A stretch of DNA of 64,000 bases from Undaria pinnatifida (GCA_012845835.1 JABAKD010000018.1:5291279-5355278); one strand, 5' to 3'. Shown: positions 24,588 to 44,924, numbered from the stretch's first letter. Translations and numbers: made by a program. Notes: generated from the sequence alone by a model not told the origin.

Positions 24588-24837
24588 GTAGTTCTACGGT
24601 AGAGCACCCCCAACTTTTCTTTAACAAAAATCGCCGGTTCTAAAACCAGCTCCCGGCCATATTTCTTGAAATACGGTGCCCTTTACCACCGGGACGCCCT
24701 CGTTCGATAGCCCTCCGCAAACAAGAAAGTACAAGAAAATATCTTTTCATAGCATACTTCCTCGTGTCGAGCAGCCATGAAACGCTCGTTAAAGAACATC
24801 GCTGGTTTTGAGGGGGGATACCGTAGAATCAGTCAAA
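24588..24837 (+). mobile_element. MITE-like element, family C
   Basis: GTAGTTCTACGGTAGAGCAC at the left and ATACCGTAGAATCAGTC at the right are inverted; the interior holds CCAGCTCCCGGCCATAT and GTCGAGCAGCCATGAAACG. Confidence 0.66.
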
Positions 24838-24892
24838 AGCGTAATCGGGAAACGAATGCATACTGCGATATATAGTCTAAGAGGTTGATGCA

Positions 24893-25472
24893 TGCTACGG
24901 TAGAGGTGTGCACACCATGTGTGTGCTCCGAGGCTCCTAACCACTTGAGGAGCGCAATCAATACCTCACTCAAAAGCTGGTTTTTAAAAACACGAAAGTG
25001 CGCACCCCGATGAGCAGTCCCATGGCCTAGATATTCAACGACTAATATAATTAAATATTTCGAAGTAGTTAAACAAGAACGGCATTCCGACGAAGTCCTG
25101 TTAAGAACAATCGATGAAACAGATGCAGGGGGTTGGCTGGCTCACGGAAACTGGAGTCTCGATACCGGGAACGCCATCAGGCGAGGAGAAAATTGGGTAC
25201 AAATATATATAATTATCGAGTCGGATTGGTGTAAACAAAGTTCTAACACATAAGGGCTTTGCGCCAATGTCATATACCTGACCCTCGAGTCACGATCATA
25301 TACCGAGTTATTGTACCCGTTCGGGAATCATGAGTTACGCCGCGTCTCCGCAGACGTTACGGTTACACAAACACCGGATAGTATCAGGCTTGTACACGTA
25401 CAAGCAAAATAATCCAACCAAGGAACCCCGTCATTCGGAAACTGATTTCAGCCAAGAAGTGCTACATGTATT
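24893..25472 (+). mobile_element. Family B MITE split by an insertion of about 310 bp
   Basis: Left part 24893-25112 has ATGCTACGGTAGAGGTGTGC, CATGGCCTAGATATTC and GAAGTCCTGTTAAGAA. Family sequence resumes at 25420 with AGGAACCCCGTCATTCGGAA and ends TGTATTGTAGCCC. The sequence between is not family B. Confidence 0.55.
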
Positions 25473-25936
25473 GTAGCCCATACACATCAGAGTTCTTAGT
25501 ATTATCCTCGTTATCAGTGTTTAAGTTATGGTCGTTAGAGGTGTATGTAACAGTCTCGTTGTTATTACAACACCAATTTTCATCTCCTTGACTGTCTTCT
25601 CTTCTTTCTGAATCACAACGCACTCACTCCCTCACGGACCGTCCCGCATTGCTACTACTGCTGCAGTCGTTCCTGTTAAAGGTAACTACCCACCATACAA
25701 ACGGCAACACGTCTATGGTGAAATCCATCCCGTGCGCGGGGTCCGCAACGACGATTTGCGTAGTCGAGGTAAGAAAGAGCGGGGTAGTGTGTCGGCTGTA
25801 TCGTACACTTTAACAATTTACTTTTGTCTCGGAACCGATTCATCGCTAAACCACTCCGATCATTATTGCTTCCGTTGTCGATTATATCATCGATTGCGCC
25901 ATTCATTACTATATTTTCCATAACATTTCAACCTAG

Positions 25937-26002
25937 ATGGTGCTTTTCTTGGGGCTATCGTCAGCTCTTCTCGTCCCGGGGCCGCTCAGAGCAGCAGCAG
26001 CT
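25937..26002 (+). CDS. Possible signal-peptide start of the metallopeptidase gene
   Basis: An ATG at 25937 opens MVLFLGLSSALLVPGPLRAA, which has a hydrophobic core and small residues before a possible cleavage point, as expected of a signal peptide. It lies on the same strand about 4.2 kb before the first certain exon. The donor that would end it is not clear; the frame stays open to 26158. Assigning it to this gene rests on position and on the need for a secretion signal. It could also be a chance ORF. Confidence 0.35.
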
Positions 26003-26124
26003 GTTCGATCGACCAGCAGTATCTGCCATTTTTCACCCTTCTATATCCAGCACAACCAGGGGAATGGATTCAGAACAACACGCTACTATACCACCCAGAG
26101 TCCACGTCGACCTGTAGCGCACAA

Positions 26125-26247
26125 TTGGATGCGAGTCGACGAGGGGAGAAAGGGCTGATGAAGTATTATCGCGATAAAAATGAAGGCGCGTACCGTAGTG
26201 GGGAAGGGGTAGGAGAGCCTGCGTAGTGACCCCGGATCTGAGTTACG
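26125..26247 (-). repeat. Dispersed repeat X, copy 3
   Basis: GATGCGAGTCGACGAGGGGA through CCCCGGATCTGAGTTACG, reverse of the copies at 8568 and 11931. A shorter match (GTAGTGGGGAGAGTGGCCCC then GGATCTGAGTTAGG) is at 40590-40640. Confidence 0.55.
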
Positions 26248-27426
26248 ACGTCACTGAACTTGATATTTTTCCAAGGTCTGTGTTGCGACTCGCTGACCCG
26301 AGTAGGTGTGAATAGGAAACCCCACGATTTGTTGTTCCTTCTCAATCGCCCGCTCCGCTCTATCATTTTCCCGCCCACTCCGATCTTTCTCCCGCTGTAG
26401 AACATAAGCTCAGTTGTTAGTAACGCCTTCTGCTGTCTTCTACGACGCATCTACATGCAGCCAGAAGAAGCACATCTCTCAACTGTAGGCCTATCAATCA
26501 TTAGGAGAAGTGCCGTTCCGCTCGTGTGCCCCGTTGTAGTCGCGGAGCTTTGCACGTGAAACGTTTGATGCTTTAAGCGTGATTGTCACTGCTTACCTTA
26601 CATTCGGATAAGGAGTACACTAAAAATGCTGTTGTTACAGCAGCTGTAACCTAATTTTGACATGGTGTTTTGTTTCGTTTTCGCTCCGGCGTCAGCCGTC
26701 AGCCATGTTACGTATACATGTAGGTACTATTAAAATGTGTTAAGTTTTGGTTGTTATCATGACCAAACAACAGGTTGGATTAGGGCGACCGGCGCTCCCA
26801 CTATTTATGGTCTTGGAATTGCGTTGACTTAGCGTTGCGCGTCAGCTCAGAAAACTTGTACATACTATTAACAGGTATTGTGCTTGCCATCCTACAATAC
26901 GCGGCATGAGCTGCAACGTTGATCACCCATTACATTATTCCCGAAAGAAGAAAGCCTCTGAAACAAAAGGAAACCTATAAACAAAGCCTAACGTCCTTAT
27001 ATGCCTACTTCCCGCTTAAGCTTTATCCACAGTATGGTAGCACTCAAGTTGATGTAATACTTTCCACCCGACCATGTGCGGCGTGGGTATCATTCATACG
27101 TAGCTCGTCATTCACGACAGATGACGAAGAAACAGAAACGCTTCGCATGTCGGAAAACAGACTTTCCTGAGAGGTCGTAACTAAACTGCCGTTCTGTCGC
27201 GAATATGCTTGATTGCTTTGCGCCGTTGCTGCCTCGATTCGCAACACGTGCATTTGTTTCATTGGGCGTGAATCGACTTTTGTTTGTTTGGCCTATCTGT
27301 CTACCATGTGGCTGTCGGACGTGTCTATCGAATGTACGCTCTTGGGATGAATTGACTAGCATTAGAGATAAACCACAACCAATAACCACCGAGGTAGTAG
27401 TCAGCGCAGTGTTTGTGTTCCAAAGT

Positions 27427-27702
27427 CTTCCCACGGTAGGGGGTGGACTTTTGGGGCCAATTTTTTTCTGGCATTCTGATTGGTTGAGCTCCTCAAGCAT
27501 GGAATTATCGGTTAGCGATATTAATATTAACATTAAGTTTGATTCAGGAGTAGTCTGCCGCATAGATCTTGCAAATGTTAATGTTGGTCGAGTTGCGCGA
27601 ACGAATGTTGTTATCGAAGTCATGGTTCGGGTGATGGTGAGATATTGAGCTACTCATGTCTGGAGCTCAGGAATTTCTGCTGTACCCCTCTCGTGGGATG
27701 AC
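27427..27702 (+). mobile_element. MITE-like element, family A
   Basis: TCCCACGGTAGGGGGTGG at the left and CCCCTCTCGTGGGATGA at the right are inverted. The interior has TTGAGCTCCTCAAGCATGGA and TTGCGCGAACGAATG. Confidence 0.62.
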
Positions 27703-27803
27703 CCTGTTGTAGCTGACTGCTACAAGGTTATGGTACAGCTGACTGCTATCTCAGTGGTTGCTATTGCACATTTCCAACAAAAGCGCAGCCGGACATCGTC
27801 CGT

Positions 27804-28074
27804 CTAGGACGCGTGCTACGATAGAGGTGCACCACGTTTATGTGAGGTTTCCTCAATTTGGGAGCATCAGACTTCTCCAAAAAACTGATTTGGAGAAAAG
27901 AAGAACTGCTATGATACCCCGGATGAAAACATCCCATGGCCTAGGTACACACGACGAGACTCACGCCAAAAAAAAGATGGCCGGTTCCAATGATTTTGGG
28001 TTGAGGAAGCCCCGTCATTCAGAAAATGTTTCAGCCAAAAAAAGGTATACCTCTATCGTAGCACGGGTCCTAGC
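27804..28074 (+). mobile_element. MITE-like element, family B, well preserved
   Basis: CTAGGACGCGTGCTACGATA and TATCGTAGCACGGGTCCTAG are nearly perfect inverted ends, so the terminal repeat here reaches CTAGGAC. The interior has the full family order. It lies upstream of the metallopeptidase core exons. Confidence 0.72.
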
Positions 28075-28361
28075 AAATAATCAAAATGTCCAGCTAGCTA
28101 AATCAGTGACTAGGCGTATCTCAACATTTTAGGTACAGGTTGCGCTCGAACTCGTAGTAGTATGCTCCTAGCTCGGTGGATACGACGCGACAAAAGTGCG
28201 TGCTGCTCTAGTAGTATGGGGTCCGTCTGGCTTCGAATAGCCGGAACGTCGCGGTACAACTAGCTTTTCATCTAGCTGCCGGTTGTTCAGCTAGCTGTTC
28301 ACGTAGCTCACCCAGTGATGATGGCATATCTCTGACATATACTTGCTTGTGTACTGTTCAG

Positions 28362-28435
28362 GTTGATCTCGTGTTCTTCGAGGAGGAGCAGCCGCTACTG
28401 GCTCCCTCCAATAACGACACCTCTTCAGCCCGTAG
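28362..28435 (+). CDS. Candidate propeptide exon of the metallopeptidase gene
   Basis: A good acceptor (TGTTCAG) precedes GTTGATCTCGTGTTC and a donor-like AG|GTTGCA follows. The segment reads VDLVFFEEEQPLLAP and then SNNDTSSAR. Such a strand followed by an acidic and polar linker would suit a propeptide of this protease type. It would end in phase 2, while the first core exon starts in phase 0, so at least one more exon or another donor is needed. The frame stays open to 28562, so a longer exon is possible. Confidence 0.35.
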
Positions 28436-28714
28436 GTTGCACGACACCGACGACCGAGGGGGAAGGGTTCGAAACGAATTGTTCGGTGATCCTGGCAAGT
28501 CGAGCGGTCGACAGCTGGAGTCGTCCACACAGGCACGCCTTTACTACTGTAGTGCTGGATAGATTTATCCGTAGACGTAGTCGCGCCCCCGCTGGTAACG
28601 CAGTGACGGGTATAACGCTGTTTTTTCTTTAAAGTAATGACATCGCCATCCAATCAGGTGGATTTAAACTGTTGAAAAAAGATTGAACCACACCTTTGAC
28701 GGTATTTACGTGAA

Positions 28715-29335
28715 AATTGTGTCCATTGCAGTCACTTGTACAGTACAGTAGCTCCCATAAAAACTAGATACGACGTGAGGAACGGGCTAAACACTTGGAA
28801 GACAATGCCGCCCGCGCGCAGAAGCAATACTGCCAGTAATATGATTTCGGGTGAGGTTGCCGCACGGTGGTCGAAACGGAAGTACGAAGTTTGGGTGGGA
28901 CCACCGGCCGGCGCAGGAGGTCTCATCCAATCCAAGAATACTTGCGTTAAGTGATCCGTAACGAGCAGAAAGGATAGAACAGTAAAATTATCATTCAATG
29001 AGGTTGATCGAAACTCTGAGGAACAGAGATTAAGCCACACCTTTGATGATATTAACTTGAAATACAGTATCGAGCGCAAATCATTTGTGCAGCAGCTCCC
29101 GTAAAAACCTTGATAAGCCGTGAGGAACGAGCTAAATACTTAAGGCCCTTCCACCCACCGTACGTCACAGATGTTGCCATCATTTCCAGGAGACCCTGTG
29201 ACGCCGAAGGTAGCTCGGCCGAGGGCACCCTCAGGGCGCGTGGTATATCCACCGGGGTCCGGCGCTGGAGGCTTCATCCAATCAATACTATTAATAGCAT
29301 TATTAAGCGATCCGCGCCGGAGAGAAATAACACAA
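28715..29335 (+). repeat. Imperfect tandem duplication of about 305 bp
   Basis: CAGTAGCTCCCATAAAAACT, CGTGAGGAACGGGCTAAA and GCAGGAGGTCTCATCCAATC at 28740-28930 recur as CAGCAGCTCCCGTAAAAACC, CGTGAGGAACGAGCTAAA and GCTGGAGGCTTCATCCAATC at 29088-29280. Both lie in the upstream part of the metallopeptidase gene. They might be old exon copies, but I cannot show coding. Confidence 0.55.
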
Positions 29336-29477
29336 CAGTATTGCCGGTGTTAGTCATAGTATTTATATCCAATTGCCATCCGACAACGTGTAGCATTTGC
29401 TCCAATCGTATACTATCAACAAAGGAAATCCACAATCCAGTGACTGACTCCAATGATACGACAGAGGCAGCAGTTTA

Positions 29478-29762
29478 TTACCCGAGGCGTTTTCTGAAAT
29501 GACTGGTCTCCTTAACCGGAACCCCGGCAGAGTTTCGAGCTTGTTTTGCACTACTGGTTTCCTTGTATTCCTCGTAGAACATGGGGTTGATGTTTCATCG
29601 GATAGGAGTTTTTTCATAGAGCTCTTCAAGCGAGGAGCCTCAGAAAACACAATGGTTGGCGTACCTCTAGCGTGTAGCATGCGTCCAAGAACTGCACCCT
29701 GATGATGATCTACACCTACAAAGTATCTCGATGTACTTGGTAGACGCGTGCTTCGATAGGAG
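29478..29762 (-). mobile_element. Diverged family B-like element, reversed
   Basis: CGTTTTCTGAAATGACTGGT-CTCCTTAACC, TCTTCAAGCGAGGAGCCTCA and GGCGTACCTCTAGCGTGTAG resemble a reversed B element; a second terminus GACGCGTGCTTCGATAGGAG stands at 29743. Confidence 0.45.
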
Positions 29763-30108
29763 TATCGCTCTTCTGCCAAACGCGATCTGATCTATACGGG
29801 GTTTCTCGTGTGAGTAACTGCCCAGTATCGTTGGAACGCATTATTTCTTGTTTTGTTTACGTTGTTTTTTGTTAAACATCTAGGTCATGGGGCTGTTCGT
29901 GATGTTGCGCTTTCCTTTCGTCTCCAAGTCGGCTCTCGGTGAGGAATAGCTTTAGCTTCTCCAGTGAGAGAAGTTGCACGAAACGAAAGTGCACCCCTAC
30001 ACCGTGGTGTTCGTTTGTATTTTAGCGCCGACCATGGGCATACACATATCCGACAAACCGGTGTATAGAGGCGCTGAATCGGTGTAGAGACGCTCCAAAC
30101 TGGCAACG

Positions 30109-30153
30109 GATCGATGGTCGATATGATGATGCTCTACACCAATCTAGCTTATG
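30109..30153 (+). pseudogene. Decayed duplicate of the start of metallopeptidase core exon 1
   Basis: It shares ATGATGCTCTACACC exactly and CTAGCTT further on with 30187-30227. No acceptor stands before it and its frame differs, so it is unlikely to be used as an exon. Confidence 0.6.
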
Positions 30154-30188
30154 CTAAATCCCATCAACATGGCGTGTATACCTAACAG

Positions 30189-39297
<9,109 letters not shown>

Positions 39298-39942
39298 TTC
39301 CAAGAGAGGATCCGGCGGGCGTTGCCTACGTCCGCGACTCCGGACTACGATTATTTGGTCTGAAGGCATGTGCACGACGTGAGCTCTTTCCGGCGCGTTC
39401 TACTGTATGTAGGTTAACATCGACCACCCTGCCGAAAAGCCAAAAGTGTCTCGAACATCAACTCCCTCACCTTTATTCTCCCTTGCGTGTCAGTGCGGTG
39501 TGGCCGTTGCCGGTGTATGTCTGCAAGGCTTGTCCGTCATCGGCGCGTCATCGTCGGTGGTACTAGAATGTAATTTAGTCGGAACATGTATTACCACTCT
39601 ACGATGTGGGTGGGAGCGCACCTCCTTGCAAGGCTTGGTCGACAAAGGTTTGCCATATCATAGTGGCTTTTCCGTGGTTCGTTTGCCGTAGAGCCTTTTC
39701 TGTCCTCCCCCCCCCGTCACACCGGTGGTACGCGACAGACTTTTGATGGGTGGTTCACCTTGTTGTGGGGTCTGCGTTTCCTCCAACTGTTTTTCTTCGC
39801 GTTTTCCTGGCTGCATAGCCAAGCCGTTAGAGGTACGGGAGTGGGTTTTGAGGAGCCGCATATTCGACTCATGGTCTAGTAGAACCGGAGTTTCCCCGAA
39901 CCCCCCATATTTCTGCATATGCGGCTCATCAGGGTAGGCTAG

Positions 39943-40222
39943 TGTTAAGGTACGGCCTTGAAAGGCCTGCAAATTATCTGATTTGATAGGAAATTGGCCG
40001 TTTTCGTATGATAGGTTGGCGTTATCTATTCGGGGTAGTCAGGAAATGTAATCGAGGCCCGCGCCTCGTGTTGCCAGATGCTATCCGGGGCTCCGGCGGA
40101 CAATAATAAAGCTACGTCTCTACTATGCATAATGGCTTTGAAGAAAGTGAGTACTCGTCGAGGACCTACTCAATAGGCAGGCCTGCAGAGGGCACTTTGT
40201 GCCCCCGCCCAATAACTTAAGA
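39943..40222 (+). mobile_element. LTR-like element, copy 1
   Basis: TGTTAAGGTACGGCCTTGAA begins it; a GAGGCCCGCGCCTC hairpin, AATAAAG and GTGAGTACTCGTCGAGGACC follow; it ends near CAATAACTTAAG. It aligns over its length with 43555-43823. Confidence 0.5.
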
Positions 40223-40689
40223 TTGGCAAGATAGATACGCATAAGAACGAACTAGTCTAATGCTTTGAACATTGTGGTTTTGCCAGGGACGAGTGCATAC
40301 TCAATCGAGTGCGTATGCACGGCTTCATCTCTTCTGGGGGAGGTCGAAACCGCAATCAATCGCGGATATATATGCCAGGAGACGGCAGTAGAGTACTACA
40401 TGGATATGACGGACTGCGGTTTAGACTTCATGTACTGGCGTTAGTGGGTTGCCCTCTGACACGGACACATCTGTCCACCGCTCATTGTGTGGTCACGGGC
40501 CACAGACAATTGCACGTTATTATTACGGCAATGATGCAACGCGAGGGCGACAACAACAACAGCAAAGACAGTTAATGCTGGCCATCGGAGGGCGTGTACT
40601 GTACGTAGTGGGGAGAGTGGCCCCGGATCTGAGTTAGGTCTGGGAGGGAGAAAGCTAAAGAAAAATTGCGAAGATAGTAGGGCCACCTG

Positions 40690-41320
40690 CACTATCTGCG
40701 TTTTTGGTGGAAGCTTGTGAAAGCTTCCGTGGAAGCTTCCATTGCTTCCATGGAAGCTTCCACGACTTCCACGGAAGCTTCCATCGCTTCCATGGAAGCT
40801 TTCATGGAAGCATCATGAAAGCTTCCACGGGAGCTTCCACGGAAGCAACTTCCACGGAAGCTTTCATGAAAGCTTGCACGGAAGCTTCCACGGAAACAAC
40901 TTCCACGGAAGCTTCCACGAAAGCTTCCACGGAAGCAGCTTCCACGGAAGCAGCTTCCACGGAAGAAACTTCCACGGAAGATTCCACGGAAGCAACTTCC
41001 ACGGAAGCTTCCACGAAAGCTTCCACGGAAGCAACTTCCACGGAAGATTCCACGGAAGCAACTTCCACGGAAACTTCCACGGAAGCAACTTCCACAGAAG
41101 CTTCCACGAAAGATTCCACGAAAGCAACTTCCACGGAAGCTTCCACGGAAGAAATTTCCACGGAAGCTTCCACGGAAGCAACTTCCACGGAAGTTTCCAT
41201 GAAAGCTTTCACAGAAGCAACTTCCACGGAAGCTTCCATGAAAGCTTCCACGGAAGCAACTTCCAAAGAAAAAACTTCCACGGCAGCTTCCATGAAAGCT
41301 TTCACGAAAGCTTCCACGGA
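40690..41320. repeat. GGAAGCTTCC-type satellite, left block
   Basis: Short units of GAAGCTTCCACGGAAGCAAC and CTTCCACGGAAG variants repeat over 630 bp. Frames stay open on both strands because units are multiples of three. Confidence 0.85.
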
Positions 41321-41323
41321 AGC

Positions 41324-41367
41324 AACCTAACCCTAACCGAACCCTAACCCTAACCCGAACCCCAACC
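41324..41367 (+). repeat. Interstitial telomere-like tract
   Basis: CCTAACCCTAACCGAACCC then TAACCCTAACCCGAACCCC: about seven imperfect CCCTAA units inside the satellite. Confidence 0.75.
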
Positions 41368-41975
41368 ATATCTTCCATGGAAGCTTCCATACCTTCCGCG
41401 AATGCTTCTATTACTTCCATGAAAGCTTCCATGGAAGCTTCCGTGGAAGTTACTTCCATGGAAGCTTTCGTGGGAGCTTTCGTGGAAGCTCCCGGGGAAG
41501 TTACTTCCGTGGAAGATTTCATATCTTCCATGGAAGCTTCCACGGAAGCTTCCAAGAAATCTTCCGTGGAAGTCACTTCCATGAAAGCTTCCATATATTC
41601 CGCGAAAGCTTCCATTACTTCCATGAAACTTCCGTGGAAGCTTTCGTGGAAGTTACTTCCAATGGAAGCTTTCGTGGAAGCTTTCGTGGAAGCTCCCGTG
41701 GAAGTTACTTCCGTGGAATCTCTCATATCTTCTATATCTACGACGCGTATGAAAATACGTGGAAGTGTGGTGAGCTAAAGCTTTATTCTTCCCCATCCGC
41801 CAGAGGAAAAATAAAATAAAAAAAAAAATAAAAAAATCCATATCTTTCATGGAAGCTTTCACCGCTTCAATTGCTTGCATGGAAGCTTCCATGGAAGCTT
41901 CCATAGCTTCCATATCTTCCATGCAGGCTTCCATGAAAACGGTGAAAGCTTCCACGGAAGCTTTCATGAGCTTCC
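41368..41975. repeat. GGAAGCTTCC-type satellite, right block, inverted relative to the left
   Basis: Units such as GGAAGCTTTCGTGGAAG and GTGGAAGTTACTTCC are the reverse complement of the left block's CTTCCACGGAAGC and GCAACTTCCACGG. A unique stretch with AATAAAATAAAA interrupts at 41730-41840. Confidence 0.7.
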
Positions 41976-42349
41976 ACGCAAAATGCAAGTAGTGCCGGCG
42001 ACCGAGATAGTAGAACGGATGTGCAAAAAAACAAAGAAAAAAATAGCTATTTGAATGCTTTAGACTATACAGCAGTATTTTATGAAAGTATTTTAACAAT
42101 ATCAGCTGTGAATTCGACGAATTTAGGGTCGAGACTCATCTTTCCTTGCTGCGTTTATACCGGTCGTCCGATTGTAGTAAGTTTTCATGACAGGTATTGT
42201 ATTACTACTACAGTAGTCTCATACCAGATACGTACGTATACAAAGATATAGCTCTTCTGGTATCGTTTGGACGCAGCAGCAGCAGTAGAACGGGCCACCA
42301 TCTATGTATTATGAATGAATAGCCCGAGCTTTCTCATAACTTCATCATC

Positions 42350-42490
42350 TCATCACCGTTAGACAAGAAGACCGGTATTGTACCGTATCTTCATGAGACT
42401 CTAAGATCATAAAATAATATGTAGTCTAGACAGGAAGACCGGTATTATACCGAATCAGACTTTAAGATCATATAATACTATGTACTCACA
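42350..42490 (+). repeat. About 65-bp tandem duplication
   Basis: AGAAGACCGGTATTGTACCG ... TAAGATCATAAAATAATATG is repeated as GGAAGACCGGTATTATACCG ... TAAGATCATATAATACTATG. Confidence 0.65.
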
Positions 42491-42696
42491 CCCCTGAACC
42501 CCCAACTTCTTATGTTTTTCTAAGGTTATTTCACATGGAGGTCAGTCAGTTGTGAGTTTTCTTCTACCAGCTTCATAGCCGATACTCCTATTTTAGAACG
42601 GGCAACCAATAGATAGGCCGCAAAAAAAAGTACCAGGTATCCTAGGAAATGATACTTCCCGCCGTTATACTGCTGTTGTATACGGCGTAGGCTACA

Positions 42697-43286
42697 CGGT
42701 AGGGGGGGTAGGTCCTCTTTTGCACTGCCGGGTTTATGTCGCTCGCCCCGAGTGACGCTCTCTACCTCACTGGCTACACGTCTTGATTGAGGGCATTGGT
42801 TTGGCACAGCGTGACCAATCATTCCATGGCGGTGTCGTACCGCCAACAAAAACATCACACGAAGGCTTATGAGAAGCAAATAAAGGAGCAGGGGAGAGTC
42901 GCTCGCGCTAGCGGAGACGGCCTACAAAAAAAAAAAAGAGGCCCAACAAAAAAAACAGTGTTCCCCCTAGACGCGTGCTGCGATGGTAGAGGTACACAAC
43001 TTTTTTCTCTGAGGTGAGGTTCCTCAATTTCGGAGCTCAAGACATGTCCTTCTTCACCCAAAAACTGATTTGGAAAAAATGAAACTGCTAACCTCCATGC
43101 ACAATTCCATGGCCTAGGTATTCCAAGAAAATCACTTGTATCGGGAAAAAAAAAAAAAAATCCGACGAATTTGGGTTATTAATATTAAGGAGAGCACCGT
43201 CATTTCAGAAAAGAAAGGTTCAGGGCTCCCAAAAGCGCGAAGTCTGCCGTCGTCGTAGGATGTGTTCCTACCGTACAGCCAGGGTC
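42697..43286 (+). mobile_element. Family D MITE with a family B MITE inserted in its right terminus
   Basis: CTACACGGTAGGGGGGGTAG at the left; GTCGCTCGCGCTAGCGGAGA inside; the right end breaks at TTCCCCCTA and resumes after family B as TTCCTACCGTACAGCCAGGG. Confidence 0.58.
42964..43262 (+). mobile_element. MITE-like element, family B, nested in a family D terminus
   Basis: AGACGCGTGCTGCGATGGTA-GAGGTAC at the left and a poor right end near GTCGTCGTAGGATGTG; CATGGCCTAGGTATTCC inside. The family D right end is split around it. Confidence 0.6.
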
Positions 43287-43554
43287 ATACGTATTGCCCA
43301 ACGAGTATCCTGCACGGCATTCCGTGGGTACGTGTTGCCGCTATGTATACAGTAGGTTCATTTTCGGCTACCTCCTCCGATGCTGAGCAGCTCTTCCGTG
43401 CATCAGTTCAGTTCTATACCCCACTTTCTTGGCTTTTAGCTAGGTTGAACTGGAAGAAGAGATCGTGTGCGGCTGCAACCAACACCGCCACAACAGCAAC
43501 AGGTGCACGCCTTTTGGGGATCACCAAAACCCACCACTACCACTATCAGTACAG

Positions 43555-43860
43555 TGTTAAGATACGGCCTCGAAAGGCCTGTAATTATCCGAATTTGAGA
43601 TCATTTGGATGGGTTTCGTATGATAAGGTTGGCGGTTTATATTCGGGAAAGTTAGGAAGTAGATCGGAGGCACGTGCCTCCGATCTCAGAAGCTATCCCG
43701 GGCTCTGGTGGAAACGAATAAAGCTACATCTCTACGAAGGAACGAAAGTGAGTACTCTCCGAGGACCTGCTCAATTAGCAGACCTGCAGGGGGCACTCCG
43801 TGTCACCCACCATTAATTTAACATGTGGCGTCGACGGCAGGACCCACCATTAATTTAACA
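43555..43860 (+). mobile_element. LTR-like element, copy 2, with ACAG flanks
   Basis: TGTTAAGATACGGCCTCGAA begins it and TTAATTTAACA ends it, so it has TG...CA ends, with an AATAAA inside. After the first end (43823) comes TGTGGCGTCGACGGCAGGA and then a repeat of CCCACCATTAATTTAACA ending at 43860. ACAG stands immediately before and after the whole. It fits a solo or collapsed LTR, but the class is not proven. Confidence 0.5.
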
Positions 43861-44478
43861 ACAGTACCCTACATTTATCTGTGTTAAAGCTAAATGCCTG
43901 ACCCCAAGGTTCGTACCGGTATTTTTTCAGTCGGTGTTGGGGTGGGGAATGGAGCTTCTAGCGTGACGATCTTGAGAAAAAAAGTTGTTACACCTGTCAT
44001 AGCGTGGTTCGGGCGTCAGGGGGCATCCTGGGAGCATAGTCGATTTTCCTAGAGATGGATTAATTTGGACCTTGACGTGGGTGCAAGTGATACTGATGAC
44101 GCTGTAGAATATCGCACGCGGTCGGTCGGTTCACAGATTATCTCGGTGGTCAACCAATACACTTGCGTCTCTCTCGTGAGTACGTGGCATGGATGATCAC
44201 CTAGCCCCGGCACTGCAACGATGTCGGCCCAGAGCTGAGTGGTCATCCACACCTTTGGACCATACACCTCATCATGCAACCTCATGATCATTCACGGGAC
44301 TTTTGTGCCATCTCATACAAAGCCTCAACACACTTCACGGATTATCCTGAAAATTTAGATGGCACCTCGTGGGCCTTAATGGATCGGCGTGAAACCTCAT
44401 GACACCTACATACAGTGGTAAAGCCTCATGGCGTTTCATGAAGCGTCCAGGACACGCCATGAGACTCGCAATGCGTGG

Positions 44479-44618
44479 AGCTGCACCAGCAACCGGGCGT
44501 GCAGTAGCAGATCATGGAGCGGCAGGCCGCGCGGCAGCTGCACCCGCCCGTCGAGCAGCAGACCATGGAACAACAGGTTGCAGGGCAGCTGCAGCCGCCC
44601 GTGGAGCAACAGGCAGGC
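44479..44618 (+). repeat. 51-bp tandem repeat, Gln-rich in one frame
   Basis: Two clear units and one decayed unit. ATGGAACAACAGGTTGCAGG then GCAGCTGCAGCCGCCCGTGG gives MEQQVAGQLQPPVEQQ; the first unit has a stop. Not accepted as a gene. Confidence 0.6.
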
Positions 44619-44924
44619 TGTAAGCGCAGCAGCAGCCCAAGCTGTCGGTGGAGTCGAGACCTGACCTGGATTCACAGGCGCAAAGGACGTCAGCCACCGT
44701 CGGCCGGCGCCCCTGTCGGCGTGCCATATGCGCAACAGGACATTAGGCCGGAGCTTTGTCCACCCTGCAAAGCGCAATTCCATAGCAAGACATCGCAATG
44801 TTATCCGTGGCACCTCATATGGCACCTCTTGGGATTTCATGAAAAATTCAAGGTAATAAAGTACTTCTTGAAGAACAACCCTTCATAGCACCTCATGGCA
44901 TCTCATGGCACCTTATGGGACTGC

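Noticed and set aside
40692-41726. Minus-strand ORF of 344 codons and several plus-strand ORFs
   Set aside because: They are readings of the GGAAGCTTCC satellite, whose units are multiples of three. All frames are repetitive and open on both strands.
43555-43860. Possible hammerhead ribozyme in the LTR-like element
   Set aside because: CGAAA-type words are present but the CUGANGA core and the matching stems are not.
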